Assembly (NCBI GenBank): GCA_007753675.1
Contig: CP036432.1
Location: 7,690,233 to 7,754,232 of the forward strand
Source: Stieleria magnilauensis
GTDB taxonomy: Bacteria; Planctomycetota; Planctomycetia; Pirellulales; Pirellulaceae
Length of the DNA stretch: 64,000 nucleotides
Direction of reading: 5' to 3'
Part shown: positions 1-9,285 of the stretch, one piece after another
Layout of the letters: each line of letters opens with the position of its first letter
Numbering within the stretch: the stretch's first letter is position 1
Notes under the pieces: generated by a model
Told to the model about the DNA's origin: nothing
Database searches by the model: none
Seen by the model: the letters and a program-made list of their open reading frames with translations, nothing else
Translations under genes and position numbers: made by a program

Positions 1-1368
1 CGCGAGGCGCTTCGATCGACAGGGCTGACCAGTCACGATTGGCAAGTGGGCGATGCCGACGGTGCTGATCGGCCGAGTAGCGAAACATCCAGCCCCGCGA
101 TCGTTTCGCTCGTGCAGACGCTGCTCGGTCCCACCGAAGACGAACGGTCGCTCGGTCGGCTGGGACGATTTGAAATCTTGGGCGTGGTCGGCAGCGGCGG
201 TATGGGAATCGTGCTCAAGGCACGCAGCGTCGACATGGACCGTGTCGTCGCGATCAAAATTCCGCAGCCCCAGTATTGGCAATCCCCGCAGACCTTGCTG
301 ACGCTTGAACGCGAAGCCCGCTCGGCCGCCGCGGTCGTTCATCCCAACGTGATTTCGATTTATCACGTCGATCGATACCGCGATGTTCCCTATCTGGTGA
401 TGCCGTATTTGGCCGGCCAGTCGTTGGAGCAGCGGATTCGCGATTCGGGTCCGATGCCGCTTGATGAAGCGCTGCGGATCACACGTCAAGTTGCGTCCGC
501 GCTGGCAGCGGCACATGCCTGTGGCGTCGTACACCGAGATGTTAAACCCGCCAACATTCTGTTGAACGCCGGAACCGAACGTGCGGTGTTGTCGGATTTC
601 GGCTTGGCCAAAGTGCAAACCGATGCGACGTGCACTGCGACAGGAACATTTGCCGGCACGCCGATTTATCTGTCGCCCGAACAAGCCTCCGGCTGTGGCG
701 CCGGCCCGGCCGGTGACATCTATTCGTTGGGGACGGTGCTGTGGACCATGCTGGTCGGTCAGCCGCCGATGTCCGGCATGCACACGCACGCGATCGTTCG
801 TCGCATCGCCGATTCCCAGCTTCCGCTGCTATCGGATCATTGCCGCGATCTGCCCGTCTGGGTGAATCGATTGATCGCCAAGCTTCACGCCGACATTCCC
901 GCTGATCGACCGCCGGCTGAACAACTGACTCAGTGGATCGAAGCCTGCCAGCGACATCTCGCCGAAGGCGGGTCCGCCCCGATTCCCAAGGAGTTGTCCG
1001 TGAACGAAGTCAAGTCGAGACGCACTGCGGCGATCGCTGCAATTTGCCTGGCGACGGTGCTGATCGCCGGAGCGGGCTGGATGATGTTCGACGCATTCGG
1101 CGGTGGTTCCGAGACAACACCGCATCGCGAAAAGACGCGCACTGTCCAGCCCCGCAATTCCGGTCCGGTCAAATCAAACGCGTCCGCCCCGCAACCCTCT
1201 AAACCGACAACGCCGACCGAATCCGTCGCCGACGCACCATCCAATTCGATTGCGGACGAAACCGACACGTATCTCGACCAAGTCGAAGCGGAGCTGGACC
1301 TATTGAACCAAATCGCGCTTCCGCGATTGGAATCCGAACTGCAATCGTTACTTCCCGATTCACCGTGA
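1..1368 (+). CDS. Serine/threonine protein kinase with C-terminal membrane helix (5' end outside window)
   Basis: The reading frame is open to the first base of the window, so the true start probably lies upstream; a GTG at 46 is the first start inside the window. Numbering from that GTG, a complete Pkn2-type (Hanks) kinase domain is visible: glycine-rich loop GSGGMG (about 49-54), VAIK with Lys71, HRDVKPAN (His163-Asp165), DFGLAK (184-189) and SPEQASG. One membrane helix follows at about 325-350, then a Pro/Thr/Ser-rich tail ending in a short acidic helix. The kinase domain should be cytoplasmic and the tail extracytoplasmic. Planctomycetes carry many such kinases, often with an N-terminal region before the kinase; here most of that region is outside the window. 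The substrate is unknown. Confidence 0.93.
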   Translation, partial: REALRSTGLTSHDWQVGDADGADRPSSETSSPAIVSLVQTLLGPTEDERSLGRLGRFEILGVVGSGGMGIVLKARSVDMDRVVAIKIPQPQYWQSPQTLLTLEREARSAAAVVHPNVISIYHVDRYRDVPYLVMPYLAGQSLEQRIRDSGPMPLDEALRITRQVASALAAAHACGVVHRDVKPANILLNAGTERAVLSDFGLAKVQTDATCTATGTFAGTPIYLSPEQASGCGAGPAGDIYSLGTVLWTMLVGQPPMSGMHTHAIVRRIADSQLPLLSDHCRDLPVWVNRLIAKLHADIPADRPPAEQLTQWIEACQRHLAEGGSAPIPKELSVNEVKSRRTAAIAAICLATVLIAGAGWMMFDAFGGGSETTPHREKTRTVQPRNSGPVKSNASAPQPSKPTTPTESVADAPSNSIADETDTYLDQVEAELDLLNQIALPRLESELQSLLPDSP

Positions 1369-1623
1369 GGTCTCACCGGGGCTAATCTTCCTGCCTCCAA
1401 AATCTTCCTACCTCTCCACGCAACCGCCGTGCCCTGACGCGTCGGTGGGACTCAGGGGAGGGACGGCAGAATGATTCGGGGCAGAATGATGGAAGCAGAA
1501 TGTTGCAATGCGCGTCGGCTGGCGTCAAACGGCTGATCCCACGAAGCCTCCGTGGACTTGACCCCATCGAAATTCCCCGATCGAAACTTTTTAAATGAAA
1601 ACGCTTATCAACGGAACCGACTC

Positions 1624-3408
1624 ATGAATCGCACGACCCTCTTGATCTTCTTCGGTTGCCTGCTTGGGGCCCCGATCGCCGCGGCAGTCGACATCACGTT
1701 TGTGACACCCGACGGTCAACCGGCCCGCGGCACCAAGTTCTATCGCACCTATCAAGATCCGGGGATGGAGGAAATGGGAATGGACATGATGGGCGGCATG
1801 ATGATGGGCAGCGGTGGCGGCGCCGAAGATGAGATGTATGGCATGGAGATGGGCATGGGAGACGGCATGGGCATGGGCGGGGGCGGGGGCATGGGAATGG
1901 GCATGGGAATGGGCCCTGGGGGGATGCCAACGGCAGGTTTTCCTTCCGCGCCGTACGTTGCATTTCTTGATGGGAAGCCACTGCAACCGATGACCCCGCC
2001 TCGAGGCGAACTGTTGACCGCCGGAGACGACGGCTCCATTGATCTGGACAAGGGGATGCTGGTGCGTCATCGCGGCGTTAGTGTGCACGCGGTGTCGGCG
2101 TTGGCCGTCCATGAATCGGGATTCAGCTTCATTCCGGCACGAACGACGTTCTCACCGAAAGTCACGCTGCGGCGAGGGGGCAAGCTCATTGTATCCCCGC
2201 CGTCGGGTATCGACGCCTCGCGGTATCAAGTCCTGACGTGTTGGCAAAACGGTTTCGCCTATCCCAGCCTGGAAGAATACAAACGGGAACTCAACTCATC
2301 CCAGGCGTTGGGCAAACAACTTGACGCCGACGATTGGCGATTCAGTCCACGGTTTCGATGGTACCAAACCGCCGAGTTGGGCGAAGTGATTTCGGTCCCG
2401 CCGGGTGAGGTTCGGGTGACGATCGTGCCTCGGCTTGCCAACGCACCGGACCCCTCGGATCGTGGTTCGGCGCAGTGGTTCGAATGGCTCACCGCGAGAG
2501 GCCCCAGCACGATCGTTGTGGTTTCGGGCTCGTCACCCGATCCGATCACCGTGGAGTTTCCGGTGTTGCGATCGTTGGTCCTACGTGCCCCAGGAAGGAG
2601 CGACGACACGCTTCCTGAATGGGGCGATCAATCATCGCCTCGCTACTATCTCGAACCGTTCCATCGCCAGTCGTTCGGGGATACGCCGACCCTGACAACA
2701 CCTCCCGCATCGGCCGTGACCTCGCGATCAACGATGGCCAAGTTTTTGAACCAGCGACGCGACGAGCGAGCTGCCTATCAAAAGGTGCGATTGCCTTCGT
2801 CGACCGATGGTCGGAACATCCGGTTCGATCTGCTGCGGCCCGGCTGGTATGTCATCATTCGGGTCGGTGATGACGGTCTCACCACGCGGGGCATTCCCGT
2901 CATCGATTGGGAACAAGGCGATGGCGTCGCCACGGCAGTCTTGGCCGAAGAAAAAATCAAAGGTGTCGATGGGGCTCTGGAATTGGCCGTCACCAAGACC
3001 GGGCAGGCAATCTTTCGCAGCGATCGGTCCGCGGAAAGCGCCGCTGAGGGATCGGCCGACACGCGAAGATCTGACGCCGAGAAATTGAAACTCGTCCAAA
3101 CGCTGCGACGCGATATCGAAGCGACGGTGGCGAGATTGGCCAAGCATCGAAAGCGGTTGATGGAACTCGAAGCCACGCTGCGCCGTAAACTGTTGCCGCC
3201 CAACCCCAATCAAGACCCCTTCGGCGGACCCGGCGTGATGGAAGACCCCTTCGGCGGACCAAGCGGCGGTGCCGATCCATTCGGAGGAGGTGATCCGTTC
3301 GGCGAGGGCGGCGGGACATCGAGCGATGATCCGTTCGGTGGCAGCCCGCAAACGGTTGAACCGTCTGGCGGCGGCGCTTCATTTGGAGCGGACCCGTTCG
3401 GTGGATGA
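1624..3408 (+). CDS. Secreted Gly/Met-rich protein with C-terminal DPFGG repeats, unknown function
   Basis: 594 aa. I chose ATG 1624 over the in-frame GTG 1552 because it begins a clear signal peptide (MNRTTLLIFFGCLLGAPIAAA). A low-complexity segment rich in Gly and Met (about residues 40-95, many GMGMG runs) follows, then a soluble region of about 350 residues with no recognised domain, a predicted coiled-coil (about 490-530, rich in Arg, Glu and Leu), and a tail with at least five DPFGG-type repeats. Secreted or periplasmic location is inferred from the signal peptide. DPFGG-like tails occur in planctomycete secreted proteins. The Met-rich run could bind metal such as copper, but no defined site is visible. 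It lies 255 bp after the kinase and may or may not be co-transcribed. Confidence 0.8.
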   Translation: MNRTTLLIFFGCLLGAPIAAAVDITFVTPDGQPARGTKFYRTYQDPGMEEMGMDMMGGMMMGSGGGAEDEMYGMEMGMGDGMGMGGGGGMGMGMGMGPGGMPTAGFPSAPYVAFLDGKPLQPMTPPRGELLTAGDDGSIDLDKGMLVRHRGVSVHAVSALAVHESGFSFIPARTTFSPKVTLRRGGKLIVSPPSGIDASRYQVLTCWQNGFAYPSLEEYKRELNSSQALGKQLDADDWRFSPRFRWYQTAELGEVISVPPGEVRVTIVPRLANAPDPSDRGSAQWFEWLTARGPSTIVVVSGSSPDPITVEFPVLRSLVLRAPGRSDDTLPEWGDQSSPRYYLEPFHRQSFGDTPTLTTPPASAVTSRSTMAKFLNQRRDERAAYQKVRLPSSTDGRNIRFDLLRPGWYVIIRVGDDGLTTRGIPVIDWEQGDGVATAVLAEEKIKGVDGALELAVTKTGQAIFRSDRSAESAAEGSADTRRSDAEKLKLVQTLRRDIEATVARLAKHRKRLMELEATLRRKLLPPNPNQDPFGGPGVMEDPFGGPSGGADPFGGGDPFGEGGGTSSDDPFGGSPQTVEPSGGGASFGADPFGG

Positions 3409-3516
3409 GGCCGTCGGGGACGACGTGGAAAGTTTGGCTGATGCATTTCGCGTCCCGCGGCGTCGCGGAACCATTCACGGCCGCCGACCCCAACGGGCTA
3501 CGCTGTGACGCAATTT

Positions 3517-3573
3517 TTAGCGGTAGGGCGCGAGCCCTCCGGTGTTTCATGTTTTTAGCGGTAGGGCGCGAGC
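3517..3573 (+). repeat. Hairpin-forming dispersed repeat, left half (split by IS1182 copy 1)
   Basis: The unit TTAGCGGTAGGGCGCGAGC followed by CCTCCGGTGTTTC occurs complete at 3517-3547 and starts again at 3553, where IS1182 interrupts it after AGC (3571-3573). The rest of the second unit resumes at 5568, and a reverse-complement partner (CCGGAGGGCTTGCGCCCTG) lies at 5600-5618. Together they can form a long stem. This is intergenic REP-like sequence. Confidence 0.7.
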
Positions 3574-5567
3574 GGCCTGTCGGTTTAGTGTATCCACAAA
3601 ACGAGGGGAGGTGGCTTAGTAGGCATCGTCACGATGTTTGCTATTCTTGGCGGATCGTCGTCGCGATTCACTTCTCACGCAGGGAGGCTTGCCCAGTGAG
3701 CCAGAGACAACCCAAGACCAGCTATTGGCAGGAAGCTCCTACACCACGCGGGCAACTGGTCCTCATTCCCACCGCCCTGGAGGAACTCATCCCTCAGGAT
3801 CATCCCGTTCGCTTGGTCGACGAGATTCTCGATCAGATGGACTGGACTGATTGGGAGGCGGCCTACAACGGCGGATTCGGTCAGCCGCCGATCCATCCCA
3901 GCGTAATGGCAAAGATCCTGCTGTTTGCCATGATTCGGCGAATCCGATCCAGCCGGAACATTGAATACGAACTCAAGCATTCGATCGATTTTATCTGGCT
4001 TAGCAGCGGTCGCCGCATCGATCACAGCACGATCAGCGACTTCCGCCGAAACAATAGTGATGCAGTCAAAGGCATCTTCAAACAAATGGTCAAGCTGGCG
4101 ATCAACCTGGGGATCGCCAATCTCTCGGAACTGTGCATCGACGGCACACGCATCCTGGCTGACGCCAACAAATACAAGACTTGGACGGCCAAACGATTAG
4201 CCAAAGCACTCGAAGAACTTGACGCGCAAATTGATGAGGCCCTGGAAACCTTCGAAGTCAACGACGCATGCGACGAAGATCTCATCGGCCAGGACGTTTC
4301 GGCGGACCGCCTCCCCGCCGCCGTCGCCAACTTGAAGTCACGCCGCTCACAACTGGCCGCTCATCTGGAGACGGTCAATGCGATGGACGAAGTCCGCAGG
4401 AAAAATGGGACGAAGGGCCCCGCCCAGTTACCCAAGACTGACACGGACAGTCGCATTCTTCCCAATAAGGAGGGTGGTTACGCAGCCAACTTTACTCCGA
4501 TGGCGACGACCGAAACGCAGAGCGGCCTGATCGTTGCGGCGGACGTCTTGATCGGCAACGTCGAACACCACGAATTTGCCACCATCGTCGACTGTGTGGC
4601 CAACGACTTTGGAATTGACATTAAGCGAGTCATGGCTGACTCGGCTTACACGACGGGCAAAAACCTCACTGCGGCTGAGGAAAAACAGATCGAACTGATT
4701 GGCCCGCTTGCCGAAACCAATCGCGAGAACAACCCTGCCGAGCGTTCGGATTTGACTGAGCCCGTTGCCGCCGATCAGATTGATCAGTTGCCGGTTAATC
4801 CACAAACCAAACGATTTGACAAAGCAGCGTTTGTGTACGACGAAGCGAACGACTGCTATTACTGCCCGGCAGGCAAAGTGCTTTCACATCGGACGACCGA
4901 GAACACGACGCATGGCGACGGCTCTCCGGTGCAGCGAAAGGTTTACACCTGTTTTGAATGCGAGGGCTGCACGCTGGCTGGGCGTTGTCGCAAGAACGTG
5001 AAGCCAAAAGACGAGGCAAGCAGCAGCGAGGCATCGTCCCAGGAGTCCAGCGAAGCGACCTCGTCGGACAAGCGAGCGGGCAAGCGACGTGGTCGCAAGC
5101 CTGGCCCGCCACGTGGTCGCGAGACGATGCATGATGAGCATGAAGGAGCGCGACGTCGGCAGCGTGCGCGAATGGAAACGCCTGCAGCCAAAGAGGCTTA
5201 CTCTCGTCGTCAGCATTTCGGTGAAACGCCTTTCGCCGTGATCAAGAGCACGCTTGATATGCGGCGATTCCTGCTTCGAGGTATCGCAGGTGTGAATCAA
5301 GAATGGCGCTGGGCGGCGACCGGATTCAATCTGAAGAAAATCATGAGTTACTTGGCGAAGCTGCGCGCCGCCGCGGCGACACAATCGCTCGGAACAGCAA
5401 ACTAGGGGAGATAGGGGGCATTTCGAACGAAATCCGCCACAAGCGAACGCCACGATCCCGTCAACACGCTTACCAACGACTCTGGATGCCCCGCATAGCA
5501 CCATAAAAGCCTCGTCCGGAACCAAAATCGAATCAACCGTCCCCAGGAACTAAATCGACAGGCCGCG
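3574..5567 (+). mobile_element. IS1182-family insertion sequence, copy 1 (1994 bp)
   Basis: Boundaries were set by comparing this copy with the inverted copy at 25142-27135; similarity stops abruptly at the same bases. The left end reads GGCCTGTCGGTTTAGTG and the right end, reverse-complemented, is CGC followed by GGCCTGTCGATTTAGT, so the inverted ends match well with a 3-bp overhang on the right. AGC is present on both sides (3571-3573 and 5568-5570). Copy 2, read on the element strand, also has AGC on both sides, so a 3-bp target duplication is the simplest reading. The element carries one transposase gene and sits inside a hairpin repeat. Confidence 0.88.
3696..5405 (+). CDS. IS1182-family transposase (copy 1)
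   Basis: 569 aa. The frame is open from 3405, outside the element, but the real start is GTG 3696, preceded by an excellent ribosome binding site (AGGGAGG at 3681-3687). The N-terminal DUF772-type domain reads LIPQDHPVRLVDEI and continues to SSGRRIDHSTISDFRR. Likely catalytic residues are Asp in LCIDGTRILADANKYK, Asp in MADSAYTTGKN and Glu in HFGETPFAVIKS. A Cys-rich insert (CYYCPAG, then CFECEGCTLAGRC) and a basic linker lie before the last acidic residue, as is usual in this family. The product is identical to that of copy 2, so at least one copy is probably recent and active. Confidence 0.95.
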   Translation: MSQRQPKTSYWQEAPTPRGQLVLIPTALEELIPQDHPVRLVDEILDQMDWTDWEAAYNGGFGQPPIHPSVMAKILLFAMIRRIRSSRNIEYELKHSIDFIWLSSGRRIDHSTISDFRRNNSDAVKGIFKQMVKLAINLGIANLSELCIDGTRILADANKYKTWTAKRLAKALEELDAQIDEALETFEVNDACDEDLIGQDVSADRLPAAVANLKSRRSQLAAHLETVNAMDEVRRKNGTKGPAQLPKTDTDSRILPNKEGGYAANFTPMATTETQSGLIVAADVLIGNVEHHEFATIVDCVANDFGIDIKRVMADSAYTTGKNLTAAEEKQIELIGPLAETNRENNPAERSDLTEPVAADQIDQLPVNPQTKRFDKAAFVYDEANDCYYCPAGKVLSHRTTENTTHGDGSPVQRKVYTCFECEGCTLAGRCRKNVKPKDEASSSEASSQESSEATSSDKRAGKRRGRKPGPPRGRETMHDEHEGARRRQRARMETPAAKEAYSRRQHFGETPFAVIKSTLDMRRFLLRGIAGVNQEWRWAATGFNLKKIMSYLAKLRAAAATQSLGTAN

Positions 5568-5624
5568 AGCCCTCCGGTGTTTCGGGAACGATGAGGGACC
5601 GGAGGGCTTGCGCCCTGCCGCTAA
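5568..5624 (+). repeat. Hairpin-forming dispersed repeat, right half
   Basis: This is the continuation of the repeat interrupted by IS1182 copy 1: AGCCCTCCGGTGTTTC at 5568-5583, then the inverted arm CCGGAGGGCTTGCGCCCTG and GCCGCTAA ending near 5624. Removing the element and one AGC rejoins the repeat exactly. Confidence 0.65.
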
Positions 5625-5693
5625 CACCTCGTCAAACACAGGGGAAAAATGCTTCACAGCGTTGCCCGCTGGGGTTCCTTCCCTTCTTTGCTT

Positions 5694-7151
5694 TCACTTG
5701 CCCGGCCGCTTGTTGATCACGATCTCGGCGTCGTTGGTTTGCGGCAATCCGGGAGTGCTGCGGCCGCGTTTGACCTGTTCTTCCAGCAACTCTCGAAGTT
5801 CCTCCACCTTGCCTTGATGGTCTCTCGCCAGATTCGTCTGCTCGCCCAAGTCCCCGTCCATGTCGATCAACTGCACCATCGGCAATCCTTCTTTCTCGTA
5901 TTTTTCCCAGGACTTTTTGGACGGTCGGGCGCCCGTCCATCCTCCGGAATCCGGGCACAGCGAGAGTTTCCAGTTGTGTTGGCGAATCGCAAAGTAGCCG
6001 CTGACGCTGTGATGGATGACGTCCTGTCGATCGTGTTCGGTTTCTCCTTTCAATAACGGCAAAAAGCTGATGCTGTCTTCGGCGGCGTTGTCGGGCAGTT
6101 CCAAATCCAAGATGTCCGCGACCGTGCGTGTGACGTCGGTCAAGCAGACCAGCCCGCTCGATCGGGAACCCGACTGCACCACGCCCGGCCAGGAAACCAG
6201 GAACGGGACGCGGTGGCCGCCGTCCCAAATGTCTGCTTTGGATCCACGCAGATCGCCGCTGGGAAAGTGTCCCATTTCTTGAAGCTGACCGATCTTCGAT
6301 GTCGGTCCCGAGGTTCCGTTGTCGCTGCTACACAAGATCAACGTGTTGTCCAACAGGCCGTTGTCACGGAGCGCGTCAACGACTTTGCCGAAGCTGTCGT
6401 CGGTTTGCATGACGAAGTCCGCGTGTGCATTGAGCCCGCTCTTGCCTTGCCACTGTTTGGTCGGAATGACCGGGCTGTGCGGCGAACTCCAGGGCACGTA
6501 CAGGAAAAACGGTTCCGATTGGTCTTTGCGCGATTCGATGTATTCGACGGCCGTTTTCGTCAGTCGCGGCAGCATCTCGATCGGCTCGATCGTTTCGGTG
6601 ACGACGTCGTTGTCGATCCAGGTTTCGATTTGTCGGGCGTGATGAAAGCCATGGAACTCATCAAATCCGCCGCGGTCGATCGGGCCGTGAGTGACCTTGG
6701 CGCCGACCGGGACCGCTTTGGCAATGTGTTGTCCATCGAACAGCATGCCGAGGTGCCACTTGCCGATGACGGCGGTGTGATACCCCTGAGACGACAGCAG
6801 TTTGGCCAAGGTCAGCCGGTTGGTGTCGATCAAGGACGGACCGCCGGTCAGCACACCGCTTTGCAGGCGCGTTCGCCACGCGTAGCGCCCCGTCAACAGA
6901 CCGTAGCGGGTCGGTGTGCAAACCGATGAACCGCTGTGGGCGTCGGTAAAGACCATGCCGCCGGCGGCGATCGCATCCAATTGCGGCGTCGGGATTTTGC
7001 CACGTCGGGGATTGAGACACTGCAGCTCGCCGAACCCCATGTCGTCGGCCAACATGATCACAATGTTCGGTCGATCGGCGGCACGGCCGTTGGTGGTCAG
7101 CACGATCGAACACGCAAGTAGAGCAACGAAGGCTCGAAGGGTTTGGTTCAT
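5694..7151 (-). CDS. Secreted sulfatase (arylsulfatase A-like), formylglycine type
   Basis: 485 aa, starting at ATG 7151 with a signal peptide that ends near RAADRPN. The alkaline-phosphatase-fold metal site is seen in NIVIMLADDMGFGE. The sulfatase signature CTPTR (in SSVCTPTRYGLLTGRYAWR) carries the Cys that a formylglycine-generating enzyme must oxidise. Later family motifs include GKWHLGM and a metal-site SSDNGTSG. The predicted role is hydrolysis of sulfate esters, probably on marine sulfated polysaccharides, outside the cytoplasm. The substrate class cannot be read from the sequence. The gene is preceded by the 80-bp repeat array. Confidence 0.94.
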   Translation of the reverse strand: MNQTLRAFVALLACSIVLTTNGRAADRPNIVIMLADDMGFGELQCLNPRRGKIPTPQLDAIAAGGMVFTDAHSGSSVCTPTRYGLLTGRYAWRTRLQSGVLTGGPSLIDTNRLTLAKLLSSQGYHTAVIGKWHLGMLFDGQHIAKAVPVGAKVTHGPIDRGGFDEFHGFHHARQIETWIDNDVVTETIEPIEMLPRLTKTAVEYIESRKDQSEPFFLYVPWSSPHSPVIPTKQWQGKSGLNAHADFVMQTDDSFGKVVDALRDNGLLDNTLILCSSDNGTSGPTSKIGQLQEMGHFPSGDLRGSKADIWDGGHRVPFLVSWPGVVQSGSRSSGLVCLTDVTRTVADILDLELPDNAAEDSISFLPLLKGETEHDRQDVIHHSVSGYFAIRQHNWKLSLCPDSGGWTGARPSKKSWEKYEKEGLPMVQLIDMDGDLGEQTNLARDHQGKVEELRELLEEQVKRGRSTPGLPQTNDAEIVINKRPGK

Positions 7152-7204
7152 GACGAGTCACCAAGTGGGAGTCAAAGGAGGATTGATAGTCGATGTTTAA
7201 TTTC

Positions 7205-7548
7205 GCGCAGGTTGGTGTTTAGCCTTTAGGCGATTCTTTTCGCTGCTCCGCAGCGAGCGTGGGCGGCTAAAGCCTGCACACCAGCGCGGGTTGGTGTTTA
7301 GCCTTTAGGCGATTCCGTTTCGCTGCTCCGCAGCGAGCGTGGGCGGCTAAAGCCTGCACACCAGCGCAGGTTGGTGTTTAGCCTTTAGGCGATTCTGTTT
7401 CGCTGCTCCGCAGCGAGTGTGGGCGGCTAAAGCCTGCACACCAGCGCGGGTTGGTGTTTAGCCTTTAGGCGATTCCGTTTCGCTGCTCCGCAGCGAGTGT
7501 GGGCGGCTAAAGCCTGCACACCAGCGCGGGTTGGTGTTTAGCCTTTAG
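7205..7548. repeat. 80-bp palindromic tandem repeat array A, left part
   Basis: Units beginning GTTGGTGTTTAGCC start at 7211, 7290, 7370, 7450 and 7530, giving a period of 79-80 bp. Each unit has outer arms (GTTGGTGTTTAGCC and GGCTAAAGCCTGCACACCAGC) that can pair, and an inner palindrome TCGCTGCTCCGCAGCGA. A single unit can therefore fold as a cruciform or long hairpin. The fifth unit is cut after CTTTAG by the IS1380 element and the array resumes at 9286. Confidence 0.9.
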
Positions 7549-9285
7549 CCCGGATATTGCATCCGCTGACTGGTTGACTCTGATTTTAGACTGAGTTACG
7601 GCGAGGCTGTCCACGATAGCCGGTTTTTGCTGCAATCGATTCGCTGCGGGCAGAGGGCCCCCTACCCCCAGACGACCGGAAGTCGCTGCGCGGTGCCACA
7701 CGATGCGATGGGAGTGGCTAATCGCTACGGCACAGACGTGCCAGCACCTGATTGAACAGCGGTTCCCAGGGGCAATGGCTGCAAAGATGAAATACCACCC
7801 GACGACAAGTCACTCGAACTCGGGCTGCTATTTTCAACAGTCGCAATCGAATCGTGTCCACACGTAGACGACTCTGTTTCGTTCCACTCAGGCCCAGGCG
7901 ACGCAACCCATCGAGTAGAACGTAAGCAAATGATGAAAGCATCACGCGGAACTGATTGGCAATAAAACGGGTGCAACTGGTGCGATCAGCGAACAGACAA
8001 AGCTGTTGCTCTTTGATCCGATTCTCCATCTCGCCACGCATGCAGTAGTGCTCTCGATAAAACTTCTCCGGGTCATAAGCGACAGAGCACCATGTCCCTG
8101 GAGTCTTAACTTGTAGCGGCTGCCTTTTGCCATCGACCATCGGTCGATGGTAGGTCGTGTCGACAATGTCGTCACTTGAGAAACAGTTTGTTACGACGAA
8201 GCGAGGATTGGGGCCTTTGGCGGTATACTCTGCTTTGCCGACCACCCAGCGATGGCGGTCCCACGTCCTGCCGGTGCGATAGCGAAACCACTTGTAAAAG
8301 GCTTGTTTGCCACCACGGTGGAATCTCTCGACTCTTGCGCGAGTCATTTCGCAGGCAATTTGCTTGACCAAAACCTTATTCTTGGGCAAACCAAAGACGT
8401 AGTGGACATCGTTTTTGTCGCACCAGCGCATGAGGCGTTCGATCGCAAAACCTCCGTCACCACGAAGGGTGATTTTGACCCGAGGCCATCGTTGGCGGAT
8501 CCTTGCAACAAGCAATTTTGTGATTCCGCGTGCGTGATGGCCATCACCGAGGTTGGCTGGACGAAGATACGAGACGAGAAGTTGGTCGCCGCAAAACACG
8601 TACAGAGGTTGGAAGCAATAGCTGTCGTAGTAGGCATTGAAAGCCTTTTTATCTTGATCGCCGTGTACCTTGTCGTCCGTTGCGTCTAGATCGAGTGTGA
8701 TTTCATCAGGCGGGGTGTCGAAGCTGTCAAGAAAAATGTCGACGAGGATCTTGCTGAGTTCGAAGAGTTCTTTTTTGGTGATTCGGTTTTCAAATCGGGA
8801 ATGAGTCGAGGGGCTCGCCAGAGTGGGATCCCAATCGTCATCCGACCTGTCATTGATTCGAGGGGGCCGTCCGGCGGCGACTTGAAAGGCGGCATCATCG
8901 CGAAGCTGCTGTTGATCGTTTGCGTCTTCGTATCCGGCCGCGATCGCAAAGATTCGACTGATAAGGATTTCCGCTTGAGAATGAACGGTGTGAATCGGAT
9001 CACGCGGGTCGTGAATCGCTTGGTCGATCCGCTTGATCAAATTGAGCTTTTTGTCGACTTCGCGAAGCAGGACGAGGCCCCCATCGGAAGTGAGCGATCC
9101 GCCGTCGAAATCTACCTCAACGGCCTGCCTTCTGAGGCGTTTCAATGCGGGACGATTTCGTTTACGCTTTGTCATTGCCGAAAGCCTTGGTTTTGTGGTC
9201 TATGAAGTGTCGTAACTCCAATAGATACACGAACTAAGGCTTTCGCGCTATAGGGGCAGTCGAATAAGCGGATGCAATATCCGGG
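7549..9285 (-). mobile_element. IS1380-family insertion sequence (1737 bp)
   Basis: Perfect 19-bp terminal inverted repeats are present: CCCGGATATTGCATCCGCT at 7549-7567 and its reverse complement at 9267-9285. The flanks give a 4-bp target duplication TTAG (7545-7548 and 9286-9289), and deleting the element restores the repeat sequence CTTTAGGCG. It carries one transposase gene on the minus strand. Length, ends and duplication size fit the IS1380 family. Confidence 0.93.
7718..9175 (-). CDS. IS1380-family transposase
   Basis: 485 aa from ATG 9175. It has the IS1380 layout: LTSDGGLVLLREVDKKLN near the N-terminus, then likely catalytic Asp in TLDLDATDDKVHG, Asp in LRGDGGFAIERLMRWC and Glu in MRGEMENRIKEQQLCLF. 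The frame is intact, so the element may be active. It is the only copy in this window. Confidence 0.95.
   Translation of the reverse strand: MTKRKRNRPALKRLRRQAVEVDFDGGSLTSDGGLVLLREVDKKLNLIKRIDQAIHDPRDPIHTVHSQAEILISRIFAIAAGYEDANDQQQLRDDAAFQVAAGRPPRINDRSDDDWDPTLASPSTHSRFENRITKKELFELSKILVDIFLDSFDTPPDEITLDLDATDDKVHGDQDKKAFNAYYDSYCFQPLYVFCGDQLLVSYLRPANLGDGHHARGITKLLVARIRQRWPRVKITLRGDGGFAIERLMRWCDKNDVHYVFGLPKNKVLVKQIACEMTRARVERFHRGGKQAFYKWFRYRTGRTWDRHRWVVGKAEYTAKGPNPRFVVTNCFSSDDIVDTTYHRPMVDGKRQPLQVKTPGTWCSVAYDPEKFYREHYCMRGEMENRIKEQQLCLFADRTSCTRFIANQFRVMLSSFAYVLLDGLRRLGLSGTKQSRLRVDTIRLRLLKIAARVRVTCRRVVFHLCSHCPWEPLFNQVLARLCRSD

Noticed and set aside
3405-3695. N-terminal extension of the IS1182 transposase
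   Set aside because: It starts outside the element in host sequence, is absent from copy 2 beyond the element end, and GTG 3696 has a strong ribosome site.
5561-5573. 6-bp target duplication GCGAGC for IS1182 copy 1
   Set aside because: It fits copy 1 alone, but copy 2 then has mismatching flanks; AGC with a 3-bp longer right end fits both copies.
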